Origin: Chitinophagaceae bacterium
Lineage (GTDB): Bacteria > Bacteroidota > Bacteroidia > Chitinophagales > Chitinophagaceae
Length of the DNA stretch: 64,000 bases
Reading direction: 5' to 3'
NCBI GenBank assembly: GCA_016786845.1
Contig: JAEUVB010000012.1
Location: 274,017 to 338,016 of the forward strand
The translations under genes were made by a program, and so were the position numbers. This document shows positions 1 through 9,185 of the stretch, in pieces. Each line of letters opens with the position of its first letter. Position 1 is the first letter of the stretch. The notes beneath the pieces are model-generated. The model was not told the DNA's origin. It saw only the letters and a program-made list of their open reading frames with translations, and did no database searches.

Positions 1-983
1 CGTATAATGGGGGTAATCAATACTTCACCTCGTTCGCTGAATTTAGAAAAACCTCCATGTATTCCTATATCGGTACCATCTGTAGCCATAGCGATGGCAG
101 GCGAACCAGGCTGCAAATGATAGTCATGTAGTTTTGAATAGTAATTCCCCAATGTATAATTCACCATATTCGGATTAGTCCCTAATATATTTCCACTACC
201 GGTACATCCGTTTTGATTATCAAATTGTGTTGGATTAACGGACATATTATTTAACCAATTTGAATTCGTTGCTCCCGGAACGGAATTCATAAATACGCAA
301 TTTTTAATGAGTGAGTTCATTACACCCGTTAAAAGCGTCGCACCTCCCAAAAACAAACAATGGTCTATCGTCATGGAAGAATAGATATTTGAATTTCCTT
401 GTATGTGGCCATCAAATACACAATTCATCACGGTCAAATTGGTAACTGCATTTCCTGTGGATCCGATTTGCAAATTCACAGAATTATCATGATCAAAAAT
501 ACAATTGACAAATGCGAAACCGGATGCATTGTTTCCGGCAAAGGTGAAATTCGTATTGAATTTGCAATCTTCAAACAAGACATTGTTGACTGTTGCATTC
601 ATATTGACCTGGGTAATAAATTCAATACCATAAAATCGAGAGCCTGAAGCCCCTGCACCAAAGTAAAACGCTTCACCATAATAGGCATTATGATTTATTA
701 TGGACTTGCGAGCCAAATCCTTATCCGGATTAAACCCGATTCCAATGACCGTAAGGGATTTGTTCCAGAAATTAGCCAAATAGACTCCGGTATAAATATG
801 GTAGGGAACATTGGTCCCCTCCAACATAAGCGTATCACCATTTACGGAAGCATTGTAAGCCGCAAGCAAAGTCGAGTACTGAGACCCGCCGGAACCGTCA
901 TTGCTTACGGTTCTTACAGTTGCTTGAGTAGTATTGGGTAAACTCAGAAAAAAAATGGCGGCGAGAATAAATAAGTTTTTCAT
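1..983 (-). CDS. Secreted beta-helix protein, 5' part (runs off window edge)
   Basis: The minus-strand reading frame opens with ATG at 983-981 and stays open to base 1, giving about 327 residues with no stop, so the C-terminus lies outside the window. It begins MKNLFILAAIFFLSLPNTTQA, a clear signal peptide. The rest is rich in Asn, Gly, Thr and short hydrophobic strands with repeated 'NCVFDG' and 'NCIFDH' type segments, typical of right-handed parallel beta-helix (pectate lyase-like) surface proteins. A probable T9SS sorting domain would lie beyond the edge; that is inference. A good promoter (-33 TTG, -7 TATCTTTG) lies 30-60 bases upstream. No catalytic residues can be named, so substrate and function are unknown. 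Confidence 0.75.
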   Translation of the reverse strand, partial: MKNLFILAAIFFLSLPNTTQATVRTVSNDGSGGSQYSTLLAAYNASVNGDTLMLEGTNVPYHIYTGVYLANFWNKSLTVIGIGFNPDKDLARKSIINHNAYYGEAFYFGAGASGSRFYGIEFITQVNMNATVNNVLFEDCKFNTNFTFAGNNASGFAFVNCIFDHDNSVNLQIGSTGNAVTNLTVMNCVFDGHIQGNSNIYSSMTIDHCLFLGGATLLTGVMNSLIKNCVFMNSVPGATNSNWLNNMSVNPTQFDNQNGCTGSGNILGTNPNMVNYTLGNYYSKLHDYHLQPGSPAIAMATDGTDIGIHGGFSKFSERGEVLITPII

Positions 984-1014
984 GGTATGATATTTTATGA
1001 TGAATAATTTACAA

Positions 1015-1044
1015 CAAAGATACTCAGCGATCACACCTGCAAAA
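1015..1044 (-). promoter_or_regulatory. Bacteroidota promoter for the beta-helix gene
   Basis: On the minus strand a -33 TTTTG (1044-1040) is followed after 17 bases by TATCTTTG (1022-1015), an exact match to the Bacteroidota -7 consensus TAnnTTTG. The start codon at 983 is about 31 bases further on. Confidence 0.55.
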
Positions 1045-1190
1045 TACCCACAACAGGGTATTCTGTATGGGATATTTGTTAATGTACAAAATGAAAAATC
1101 AATTTAGGGGCCCAACTCCTGCAAGATTGTCACTCAATACATGCAGCCAAAATTTGTTCATATAGCATCTTTAATATTAGCCTATAAACT

Positions 1191-1220
1191 AGAAAAGCTG
1201 CCGGTTTCCCGACAGCTTCT
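1191..1220 (-). terminator. Terminator downstream of rpoD
   Basis: On the minus strand AGAAGCTGTCGG and CCGGCAGCTTTTCT form a roughly 12-bp stem (with GU pairs) around a GAAA loop, just after the rpoD stop at 1250. It has T-rich flanks on both strands. Confidence 0.6.
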
Positions 1221-1249
1221 CATTTTTTAAACCCAATCAACTATAATTT

Positions 1250-2119
1250 TTAACCTAAATACGATTTTAAGGATTTGCTATATCGTGCTTTTTGCAGACG
1301 TTTAATAGCTCTTTCTTTGATCTGACGTATTCTTTCTTTAGTCAGGTCATACTTCTGTCCGATTTGTTCAATGGTCGGCCCATCTGTACCTTCCAATCCA
1401 AAATATGCACTGACAATTTCAGATTCACGGGGACTTAAGGATTTCAGAATTCTGCGAATCTCTTCACGAAGACTGTCCTGAATGACGCCCTCATCTGTAT
1501 CATCGGCACCGGTCAATAATTCTCCCATGCTAACATCTTCTGCTTCATGCACAGGAGCGTCCAATGAAGTATGTCGAGAATTTGTAACGAATATATTCGA
1601 AATTTCGGTTTCTGACATCTCAAGTATACCTGCGAGCTCCTCTACTGAAGGTTCACGCTCGTTTTCTTGTTCAAACGCCATCATGGCTTTATTAGCCTTA
1701 TTATAGGTGCCAATTTTATTTTGTGGCAACCTCACCAGTCTTCCTTGCTCTGCCAAAGCCTGCAAGATGCTCTGACGGATCCACCATACCGCATAAGAGA
1801 TGAATTTAAACCCTTTGGTTTCATCAAATCTTTGGGCAGCTTTAATCAGTCCCAGATTTCCTTCGTTGATCAAATCGCTTAAGGTTAATCCCTGATGTTG
1901 GTATTGTTTGGCAACGGATACCACAAAACGAAGATTCGATTTCACCATTTTCTCTAATGCTTCCCTCGCAATTTGATTATCTCCACTGCGAATCTTTTGC
2001 GCCAGTATCGTTTCTTCCTCCGCATTGATCATCGGAATTCGACTGATGTCCTGCAAATATTTTTCGACCGCCTGACTATCACGATTAGTGATCTGTGTAG
2101 CTATTTTTAATTGTCTCAT
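1250..2119 (-). CDS. rpoD: Primary RNA polymerase sigma factor RpoD (sigma-70)
   Basis: This 289-residue protein is the housekeeping sigma factor that directs RNA polymerase to promoters. Region 1.2 is at about 14-48 (SQAVEKYLQDISRIPMI). Region 2 spans about 58-128, including the core-binding and -10 recognition helix (NLGLIKAAQRFDETKGFKF, YAVWWIRQSI). Region 3 follows, and region 4 with its helix-turn-helix is at about 230-285 (TIEQIGQKYDLTKERIRQIK). It lacks region 1.1 and the long non-conserved insert of proteobacterial RpoD, as expected for Bacteroidota RpoD, which is usually about 286-290 residues and recognises TAnnTTTG. It appears monocistronic, with its own terminator. Very secure call. 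Confidence 0.97.
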   Translation of the reverse strand: MRQLKIATQITNRDSQAVEKYLQDISRIPMINAEEETILAQKIRSGDNQIAREALEKMVKSNLRFVVSVAKQYQHQGLTLSDLINEGNLGLIKAAQRFDETKGFKFISYAVWWIRQSILQALAEQGRLVRLPQNKIGTYNKANKAMMAFEQENEREPSVEELAGILEMSETEISNIFVTNSRHTSLDAPVHEAEDVSMGELLTGADDTDEGVIQDSLREEIRRILKSLSPRESEIVSAYFGLEGTDGPTIEQIGQKYDLTKERIRQIKERAIKRLQKARYSKSLKSYLG

Positions 2120-2265
2120 TGTCTTGTGTTTAGTAGTTATATATGTTTTTCAATCTTTCTAACAGTTATAGACCATCAAATAGTATTCCATGTAAATAAA
2201 TCTTAGGTTAAAGATTTACTATACCCTATCAATAGAAGTCGAAAAATAAGTACTGCTGAGAGCGA

Positions 2266-2607
2266 TTACAGCTTGTCGGCCAGTTTCTTGGCATCAAACT
2301 GTTCCACCTGTTGCGGTGTCAGCGCACCTTTCAGGTTATTGAACATGTGCTCACGAGCTTCTTTAGTGCGCTCATTCAATAGCGACTTGTTTCCCGCAAA
2401 GGTTTTTTGCGTACGTTCCATCGTTTGCTCTTCTGCCATGAGGACATAAGTAAGTCTGCCAATTTGAACATCAGACAGGTTTAATCCGCCATTTTTAAGT
2501 ACTTCGATTTGTTGCTTCACATGTGCAGAAGGTGTTTGGTTTTTACCTTGAGCAAAGATGAAAGTGCTAATCAATACAAATGTCAGGGAAAGAATTATTT
2601 TTTTCAT
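2266..2607 (-). CDS. Small secreted helical protein, Spy/CpxP-like
   Basis: The 113-residue product has a signal peptide (MKKIILSLTFVLISTFIFAQ) cut before about residue 21. The mature part is predicted almost all helical and charged, with LNLSDVQIGRL and GALTPQQVEQFD segments that resemble the LTxxQ motifs of Spy/CpxP periplasmic chaperone-like proteins. Bacteroidota carry many such short periplasmic proteins of unknown role. It lies between rpoD and the PorE operon on the same strand, but with a gap and a terminator behind it, so it is probably transcribed alone. The family assignment is tentative; presence of a real secreted gene is well supported by signal peptide and codon use. Confidence 0.7.
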   Translation of the reverse strand: MKKIILSLTFVLISTFIFAQGKNQTPSAHVKQQIEVLKNGGLNLSDVQIGRLTYVLMAEEQTMERTQKTFAGNKSLLNERTKEAREHMFNNLKGALTPQQVEQFDAKKLADKL

Positions 2608-2693
2608 GAGAGTATCTTTTTGATTATGACGTAAATTTAATAGAAAGTGTTTGTTATAACAGGAGTATTTTCCTAAAAAGTTGTTTTTAACAA

Positions 2694-2717
2694 AAAAGGC
2701 GTGTTACCACGCCTTTT
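2694..2717 (-). terminator. Rho-independent terminator of the PorP/PorE operon
   Basis: A perfect 10-bp stem (AAAAGGCGTG / CACGCCTTTT) with a TTAC/GTAA loop is followed by T residues on the minus strand, 25 bases after the PorE-like gene stop. Confidence 0.8.
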
Positions 2718-2741
2718 CTATATTTTTCATTAAAATGGGTA

Positions 2742-4925
2742 TTAGCGCTCATCACCGACACGGCTACCAGGAGCCAATTCACCTGCGTCACCACCATCTT
2801 CATCTTCATTATCATTATTGATTTTCAGATTCTTATCGCGTTGCTCATCGCCTGATTTATCAATGTATTCCGGACGATTTTGATCATAAATAATACGACG
2901 TTCTGGCAAATCACCAATGATACGGAACTCCGTACGACGGTTGTATTGACGACCGGTAGGGTTATCCTTACCATTCACGGTATTCGGTGCGATAGGGTTT
3001 TTCTTCCCTTCTCCACGGGCAATCATACGACCACGATCAATTCCTTTCTGAGCCATGTAAGCCATAACAGCTTGTGCACGACGAACAGATAACTCGTCAT
3101 TATAGGTGTCATCACCATGATTATCAGTATAAGAGCGAATTTCAACGCTGACAGAAGGATTATCCTGCATGAATTTCACCATGGAATCCAAGGCTACATA
3201 AGAATCAGGTTGGAAATCTCCTTTATCATAGTTGTAATAAACGTTTTGTACGTGGAATTCATAGTCATAGGTAATCTTATGCATATAAATCGTCACCAAG
3301 GTTGTATCATCCGGATCCATTGCAGATTTGCCGGTTGTGCTCACCGTAGTACGGCCAGAAATATACTGTGGCTTATCTGCCGTAATGGTATAATTCTTAC
3401 CCATTGGCGTATAGAACAAGAAATTACCTTCTTTAGAATAGAATGTATCCTTTAATGTATTTGTGGCTTCATCGGACATTTTGATCACCACCTGAGAAAT
3501 TTGCTCATTGGTAGATTCGTCAATAACAATACCCTTTACATAGAAGTTAGGTTCTTTAATGACGCGCCAAATATCATCACAACAGGTTGGGTTTTTCTTA
3601 TAATAGCTGCCCAAACGATTTGAAACGACATAAGCATTATCCTTCTCTCCCGGATCTTGTACATAGTACAAATCATCCGCTGAAGAGTTAATTGGGAAAC
3701 CAAGGTTCTTTAAGTTGGTGTAACGAGAAGGTCCACCCTCCGCTGAGAAGATATCAAAACCACCCAAATTACTCCATCCATTAGATGCAAAATACAATTT
3801 ACCCTTTTTGCTATCATAGAATGGAGTAATATCATCACCCCAAGAGTTTACTTTCTTACCGCAGTTTTGAGGACGACGATATGATTTTCTTACAGGATCA
3901 TAAATAGAATACCAAATATCAAAACCACCTGCACTCTGAAGCTTACGGTTTGAAGCAAAATATAGTACTTCCTTTTTACCAATCGTTGTACAGAAAGGAT
4001 TGGTGTTAGATGATTCCGGATCATTGATGAATCCATCCAATTCTTTCGGACTCGCCCATGTACCTTTTGTGAATTCTGATACAAAGATTTTACAAGTGAT
4101 CTTCAGACTATCTTCTTCCAAACATTTTGTAAAGTAGAAACGTGAACCACCGGGATTCCATGAACCATTACCCACATGATATTTTGTATCGTTGAATTTA
4201 CCATCATTGAATCCCATCGCTACCTCGAAAGTATCTTTTTCACGAGTACGATCGAACTCTTTCGGAGCCCACATGAAACGAGAAACGAAATCCTTACGCT
4301 TGTCTTTATTGACTTCAATGATCTTGTTAGAATTCATCGTTGCATACAATAAAGCGGTATCGCCCAAAGGCATTGGAGATAATTCAGTATTGATGGTATT
4401 GATGTTCGGACCTGCATTTTTTACAAAAGCACGACCGGGTGTATTCAACGAATTGATGGCCATTTTACAACCCTCAATTTGGCGGGCTGCTACGAGCTTA
4501 CGCTTTTTGTTTTTACCCTTGTAATTCTTGATATAATATTCAAAGAGTTTAATTGCCGTTTCGTAATCACCATTCATTTTACGCATCACACCTTCCTTAT
4601 ATGGTGCCTCCGGATAAAGCTCAGGGGCCAGAGCAAAGGCTTCATTATAATAGGCTGCTGCAGGTGGGTAATCGCGCATCATCCACATACACTCCGCAAT
4701 CATATAAGTGACATAAGGATTACGTGGCTGCTCTTTTTTCAACTGGAAATAGTACTCTTCGGCCGTATAGAAGCTACCGATTTTATACAATCCATCAGCC
4801 CATTTTTTCTTCTTATTAAATGGGAGTTTAGCTGCCGGGTCATCTTTCGGACCTGCCTGCACATTTACCGATCCTAAACTAAACAATACGGTAATCAGCG
4901 ATAATAGCAATAGTTTTCTTCTCAT
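2742..4925 (-). CDS. PorE-like OmpA-family protein (TPR, beta-propeller, CRD, OmpA)
   Basis: This 727-residue envelope protein has a signal peptide (cut after VQA, about residue 25), then TPR repeats (about 35-165), a WD40/PD40-type beta-propeller (about 180-440; repeats with 'LYFASNRK', 'GGFDIW', 'GGFDIFSAEGG'), a carboxypeptidase-regulatory-like fold (about 455-545) and an OmpA peptidoglycan-binding domain (about 560-685; NYDKGDF, SYTDNHGDDTYN, LSVRRAQAV). It ends in an acidic tail. This domain order is that of PorE, which ties the T9SS to peptidoglycan in Porphyromonas gingivalis, though PorE is a lipoprotein and no lipobox is seen here. It follows a PorP/SprF gene and a type B sorted protein in one operon, an arrangement common in gliding Bacteroidota. 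Whether it is the core PorE or a paralogue serving the linked cargo cannot be told from this window. Confidence 0.85.
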   Translation of the reverse strand: MRRKLLLLSLITVLFSLGSVNVQAGPKDDPAAKLPFNKKKKWADGLYKIGSFYTAEEYYFQLKKEQPRNPYVTYMIAECMWMMRDYPPAAAYYNEAFALAPELYPEAPYKEGVMRKMNGDYETAIKLFEYYIKNYKGKNKKRKLVAARQIEGCKMAINSLNTPGRAFVKNAGPNINTINTELSPMPLGDTALLYATMNSNKIIEVNKDKRKDFVSRFMWAPKEFDRTREKDTFEVAMGFNDGKFNDTKYHVGNGSWNPGGSRFYFTKCLEEDSLKITCKIFVSEFTKGTWASPKELDGFINDPESSNTNPFCTTIGKKEVLYFASNRKLQSAGGFDIWYSIYDPVRKSYRRPQNCGKKVNSWGDDITPFYDSKKGKLYFASNGWSNLGGFDIFSAEGGPSRYTNLKNLGFPINSSADDLYYVQDPGEKDNAYVVSNRLGSYYKKNPTCCDDIWRVIKEPNFYVKGIVIDESTNEQISQVVIKMSDEATNTLKDTFYSKEGNFLFYTPMGKNYTITADKPQYISGRTTVSTTGKSAMDPDDTTLVTIYMHKITYDYEFHVQNVYYNYDKGDFQPDSYVALDSMVKFMQDNPSVSVEIRSYTDNHGDDTYNDELSVRRAQAVMAYMAQKGIDRGRMIARGEGKKNPIAPNTVNGKDNPTGRQYNRRTEFRIIGDLPERRIIYDQNRPEYIDKSGDEQRDKNLKINNDNEDEDGGDAGELAPGSRVGDER

Positions 4926-5000
4926 TTCTCTGAAATGTTAATATATAGCCGTAAATATATATGTAATTAATTAAAAAAGGAAACCTTGTCGCGATTTTTT

Positions 5001-6041
5001 TTAAAAACGCGTGCAAGGGAAGGAAATTCGACGAGCGAAATCCAAGGCATTAGGCTTTACGTAGCGCAGGGTGATCTCAAAACCACCATTGCCATTGGAA
5101 GCAACTTTCAAGTCAGATACATTATAATCATACCCGAAACCCAGTCGGAAACCTTTAAATTCAAGACCCGCAGTGAAGAGTGCAGCATCACCGATACGAT
5201 ACCAACCGCCAACGAATACACTGGTTGCTACGGAACGAATATCCGGTTCGCCAACAATATACGCAAACTCAGAACCACCAATCATTTCAGACGCTGCGGT
5301 TTGTGTTTGGTACAAAAATGCGGGGCGAATACTTAAGCGTTCACCTGCATTGATCGACAATCCTAATTGAGCACTGATGCGCATGCCTAATCCCACTTCA
5401 TTGTTCTCTTTTTTCAAGAAAGACTCCTTCGGCTGATTCAGATTATGACCTGCAACACCAATTTGATAACTGATTTTTTCACTCACTGCATGGCCCCAAT
5501 TCAAACCGGCATTCGCAGTAAAATATTTCACTTTAGGATTCAATTGTTCGCCTGTTGTACCCGGCTGAAATCCACCATTGTAAAACTCATCACCCCAATA
5601 TAAACGGGCTAAATCGATTGATTTTTGTGTGTATCCGGCTTGTAAACCAACGGATAATGATTTGTTGGCTTCAGTCCCTAAAAATTTATGATAAGCCAAT
5701 GATGCTAAAGCTGACAGATTTGCCAAATTTCCGTCTCCGGAACGATCGTTGTAAACCGTCAAACCACCCGCTAAATAATCATCTACAGCCACGTCTTTAA
5801 ACAATGGCGCATCCACCGAACCACCAAAAGTCACAAACGGAGTCGTAACACTGGACCACTGATTACGATAAATGCCTGTCACACGATACATCCCATTGAA
5901 ATAACCTGTCAATGCAGGGTTTAAAATCAATGGTGCACCATTAAACTGCGTGAAATGTATATCTTGGGCTTGAGCCTGAAAACTTCCCGCAATCAGGGCT
6001 GCGGCTACCAGAATTTTTTGAGTCAGTTTTTTATAGTTCAT
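5001..6041 (-). CDS. PorP/SprF-family type IX secretion membrane protein
   Basis: The product of about 346 residues has a signal peptide (MNYKKLTQKILVAAALIAG, cleavage after QAQA) followed by 'DIHFTQF...PLILNPALTGYF', the N-terminal signature of the PorP/SprF family. The rest is alternating outer-membrane beta strands ending in an aromatic residue. PorP binds PorE and the GldKN ring, and SprF-like members are needed to export or attach type B cargo such as SprB. The neighbouring upstream gene encodes such a type B cargo, which suggests a dedicated cargo-SprF pair. An alternative start four codons upstream (6053) is possible. The gene begins about 20 bases after the upstream stop, so co-transcription is very likely. 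Confidence 0.9.
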   Translation of the reverse strand: MNYKKLTQKILVAAALIAGSFQAQAQDIHFTQFNGAPLILNPALTGYFNGMYRVTGIYRNQWSSVTTPFVTFGGSVDAPLFKDVAVDDYLAGGLTVYNDRSGDGNLANLSALASLAYHKFLGTEANKSLSVGLQAGYTQKSIDLARLYWGDEFYNGGFQPGTTGEQLNPKVKYFTANAGLNWGHAVSEKISYQIGVAGHNLNQPKESFLKKENNEVGLGMRISAQLGLSINAGERLSIRPAFLYQTQTAASEMIGGSEFAYIVGEPDIRSVATSVFVGGWYRIGDAALFTAGLEFKGFRLGFGYDYNVSDLKVASNGNGGFEITLRYVKPNALDFARRISFPCTRF

Positions 6042-6062
6042 GTTTGAAAACATTTATGAATT

Positions 6063-9017
6063 TTATCGAATGAGTGTTACATTTCCTTGCTTGGTGACGC
6101 GCAATCCGGTTGAAGTTTTCGCATCTATGGTATACACGTAAACGCCCATTGGCTGTGGTTTCCCATTGAAACGTCCATCCCATCCTTCGTTGATATCGGT
6201 GGTTTCAAATACCATTTGTCCCCAACGATTGAAGATTCTGAAATAGCTCAATGTGGCCAACCCTCTTTTAATAATTCGAAGACCATCATTGATACTCGTT
6301 CCGGAACCCGGACTGAAAGCGTTAGGCAAATCTAATATAGATTCGGGAGAAATCCTAATGGTTACAGAATCAATTGCCGGACATCCAAATTCTGTTGTGC
6401 CGGTCAGAATATATTTCGTCGTTACGGGGGGATCAGCTACCGGATTTCTAACATCAGTTGCAGTCAAATGATAATTCGGGAACCAATTAAAAAAGGAACA
6501 ATTACCTCCCGGATTCATCATCACTGTTTCGCCCGGATATAGGGTTACATCATCACCTGCGTCGAGCACAGCGTCTGACGCCACATTGATTCTGACTAAA
6601 TCGGTATCGATACACCCTTGAGAACTGGTAGAATAAACGGTATACTCGATCGGGAAGTTAGGCCAAGCTTGAGGATTAGGTATATTGGGATCGGATAAAT
6701 ACAAATCCGGCGTCCAGAAATAACTCACGCCACCCGATGCAACATAGTTTACCGTATCTCTTGGGCATATGGTCTTGGTCTCAGGATTCACTACCGCGAA
6801 TTCTGTAGGATACACCGTCACGTTTACATTATCCGTATCGGAACATCCGATCGGTGTGGATACTATAACCGTATAACTGGTTGTTGCATGTCCATTAAAC
6901 ACCGGATTCGGTATACCGCTATTGCTCAATCCCGTACCCGGATCCCAGGTATAAGCATATTGATTATACCATGTCGGATAGGCTACAGCATGCATTTGCA
7001 CAGTATCCCAATCACACATCGTACGATCCGGACCGGCATCTAAAACCGGTACAGGTTGTACTTCAATGTCGAAGGATTTGGTCATTACCGGACAGCCCGG
7101 GAAAGTAGCGGTAACGGTATAGGTAATATTTGTATCCGGAACAGAAACAGGATCTTCGATCGTCGTGCTGTTCAGGAAAGTTGGTGGTGTCCAATTGTAT
7201 GTAAATAAAGGATGTCCGCTCACGTTGATCTGCACAGTAGCACCCTGACAAACCGTGGTATCACCATTGTGCAGAATGATATCATTAGGCAAAACTTGTA
7301 CATTCATGGTATCATCACCATTACATCCTACAGCTTGCGGCTCCACATGCAGCGTCAAGGTAAAATTACCCTGCTGATTAAAGGTTCCTGTTGGATTAAC
7401 AATATTCAAACCGCTCAAGAAGGTTTGTCCAGTTCCCGCCCACGTATAGGTATACACCTGATTGGGCGATATCACCGGATTAAACTGTATCTGCATGCCT
7501 TCACAAATAATGGTATCGTTCCCGATAAACACATTCGGTGGTTGATTAATGGTTATTCGTATCGTATCGCATTTAGGCGCACAACCGGAGTTCGGTAATG
7601 ATGCACACACCACATAATCGGTCGTCGCATTCGGACTTACCGTCGGCTCCTTAATATTCGGATTGGTGATATTGGTTGCCGGTGTCCAGGCGTAGTTCAA
7701 TGAATCATCTCCAAATACCAAAATATGTACACTGTCTTCAGCACATATCGCAGTGTCAGGCGTAATAATATTCATTTGAATCGTATCACTGATAAATAAA
7801 CTCACTGAGTCAACAATATTATTAGAGCAAGGTGCTAATTGATAGATAATAATCTCTTCTGTACCTTCTGCCAGGCCATCCTGAATAGCACTAAAAGCAA
7901 TATAAGCAATCGTGTCATTGGCCGGAATGGTCACCTGACCTGTTGGTGAACCTGCAGGTATGGAACTAACATTATAATCGGTGATGTTAATTGCATTTCC
8001 GCCTAACAGATAATTGATCGTGTAAGGCAATGGAGAAGGTACCGGACGTTTTACTTTAATGAACCCTGAAGCGCAACCTTCAACAATATAAGGATAAGGA
8101 TTGCTAAGAGTAGAGATCGGTGTAAACGAAATAGAATTAGAAGAAAGACTTCCCGCTTTTAAAAATACCCCTGAATCCAATGTGCCATCCGCAGCATCGG
8201 AAATCGCTAGTTTCAAGTGATGGGTAGAACATGGTGTCACGATCGCTTGGGCTGTTAAAACCTGCGTAAAACCAGGGTAATTCACTGTAGCACCGCCTGC
8301 ATTACAAACAAAATAAGCACAGGTATTATTCGTTGCGTTAAAGGCTCCGCAACCCGGTGTTTGACCAAAGCAGAAATTCGTAGTGTTGCAACAACCGGCA
8401 CTATTCGGACAATAAATCGTACTCACCCCTACAGGACAAGTCGTTGAACCCGGCACCAAGGCTATATTTTGTGAATTATTCGAATAAGGTCCTGTTATAG
8501 CTGGTCCGCTAATGAAAAATCCAAATACATCATTGAACGAAGTACAAGTAAAGCTGGGATACTCTGAAGAACCAAAAACATACTGGAATTTCACGGTATC
8601 ACCCAAGGGAACAAAATCAAATTCCAGAATACAAGCATCAAATGTAGATTGGGCACAAAGTGTACCTAAATCCGTATCTCCGGCAGCATTGTTGCTATTA
8701 GCAGGCCCTTGTGCCGGTCCATTTGCACCGGTGGCAGTAGCCGTCGTTTGTGCCTGTCCCGAAGTCAATACGATACCGCTATCCAGGCCTAAATTAGACA
8801 CATTCGGCGGTGTAACAAAAAAATTACCATTCGCATTTTGAGGACAAACCAAGGTGGCATTCGAAACCGTAACTCCCACCCCGGTGAGCATTTGGGCCAG
8901 GGCATTCGCGGTTTGATTACCATTGATCACGATTTGAGCCCGGGATGTCAATGAAATAAACATCATGAACACCAACGCGAACCCGAAAGTACTTTTTGAA
9001 ATTGAGAATTTTCTCAT
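6063..9017 (-). CDS. Large secreted adhesin-like protein: choice-of-anchor L, PKD-like repeats, type B T9SS domain
   Basis: From the ATG at 9017 the protein is 984 residues. It has a signal peptide (MRKFSISKSTFGFALVFMMF, cut near SRA-QIV) and a choice-of-anchor L domain (about 25-310: LGLDSGIVLTSGQ, FEFD-type strand ILEFDFVPLGD, YVFGSSEY, NDVFGFFISG). Several Ig/PKD-like repeats follow, each with 'D..IC.G..V' and 'Y.WTP' segments, and then a gliding-motility-associated C-terminal (CHU_C, type B) domain (LPNAFSPG, FRIFNRWGQMVFE, GWDGRFNGKPQPMGVYVY). It is probably exported by T9SS with help from the SprF-like protein encoded next. An upstream ATG at 9059 would overlap the -7 promoter box, so the start at 9017 is preferred. 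Ligand unknown. Confidence 0.88.
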   Translation of the reverse strand: MRKFSISKSTFGFALVFMMFISLTSRAQIVINGNQTANALAQMLTGVGVTVSNATLVCPQNANGNFFVTPPNVSNLGLDSGIVLTSGQAQTTATATGANGPAQGPANSNNAAGDTDLGTLCAQSTFDACILEFDFVPLGDTVKFQYVFGSSEYPSFTCTSFNDVFGFFISGPAITGPYSNNSQNIALVPGSTTCPVGVSTIYCPNSAGCCNTTNFCFGQTPGCGAFNATNNTCAYFVCNAGGATVNYPGFTQVLTAQAIVTPCSTHHLKLAISDAADGTLDSGVFLKAGSLSSNSISFTPISTLSNPYPYIVEGCASGFIKVKRPVPSPLPYTINYLLGGNAINITDYNVSSIPAGSPTGQVTIPANDTIAYIAFSAIQDGLAEGTEEIIIYQLAPCSNNIVDSVSLFISDTIQMNIITPDTAICAEDSVHILVFGDDSLNYAWTPATNITNPNIKEPTVSPNATTDYVVCASLPNSGCAPKCDTIRITINQPPNVFIGNDTIICEGMQIQFNPVISPNQVYTYTWAGTGQTFLSGLNIVNPTGTFNQQGNFTLTLHVEPQAVGCNGDDTMNVQVLPNDIILHNGDTTVCQGATVQINVSGHPLFTYNWTPPTFLNSTTIEDPVSVPDTNITYTVTATFPGCPVMTKSFDIEVQPVPVLDAGPDRTMCDWDTVQMHAVAYPTWYNQYAYTWDPGTGLSNSGIPNPVFNGHATTSYTVIVSTPIGCSDTDNVNVTVYPTEFAVVNPETKTICPRDTVNYVASGGVSYFWTPDLYLSDPNIPNPQAWPNFPIEYTVYSTSSQGCIDTDLVRINVASDAVLDAGDDVTLYPGETVMMNPGGNCSFFNWFPNYHLTATDVRNPVADPPVTTKYILTGTTEFGCPAIDSVTIRISPESILDLPNAFSPGSGTSINDGLRIIKRGLATLSYFRIFNRWGQMVFETTDINEGWDGRFNGKPQPMGVYVYTIDAKTSTGLRVTKQGNVTLIR

Positions 9018-9056
9018 AGAATTTTGTTTTGCTGGACTGTATGCCATAGTAACCTT

Positions 9057-9087
9057 CAAATTTATATCATTTTTTTTATATACGCAA
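9057..9087 (-). promoter_or_regulatory. Promoter of the anchor-L / PorP / PorE operon
   Basis: On the minus strand a -33 TTG (9087-9085) is followed after 20 bases by TAAATTTG (9064-9057), an exact TAnnTTTG. Its position argues for translation from 9017 rather than 9059. Confidence 0.6.
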
Positions 9088-9171
9088 TCATATAGTATCT
9101 GACGAATCCTCAGACCCTGTCATGACTCCTGATTTCTTTTATTCTCAAATCTTCTGAATCAATTTTTTATG

Positions 9172-9179
9172 TACGTTTG
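9172..9179 (+). promoter_or_regulatory. -7 box immediately before ftsK
   Basis: TACGTTTG matches TAnnTTTG and ends only six bases before the ATG at 9186, so a transcript from it would begin at or next to the start codon. No -33 TTG is seen at the usual distance. Confidence 0.35.
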
Positions 9180-9185
9180 TGTTCC

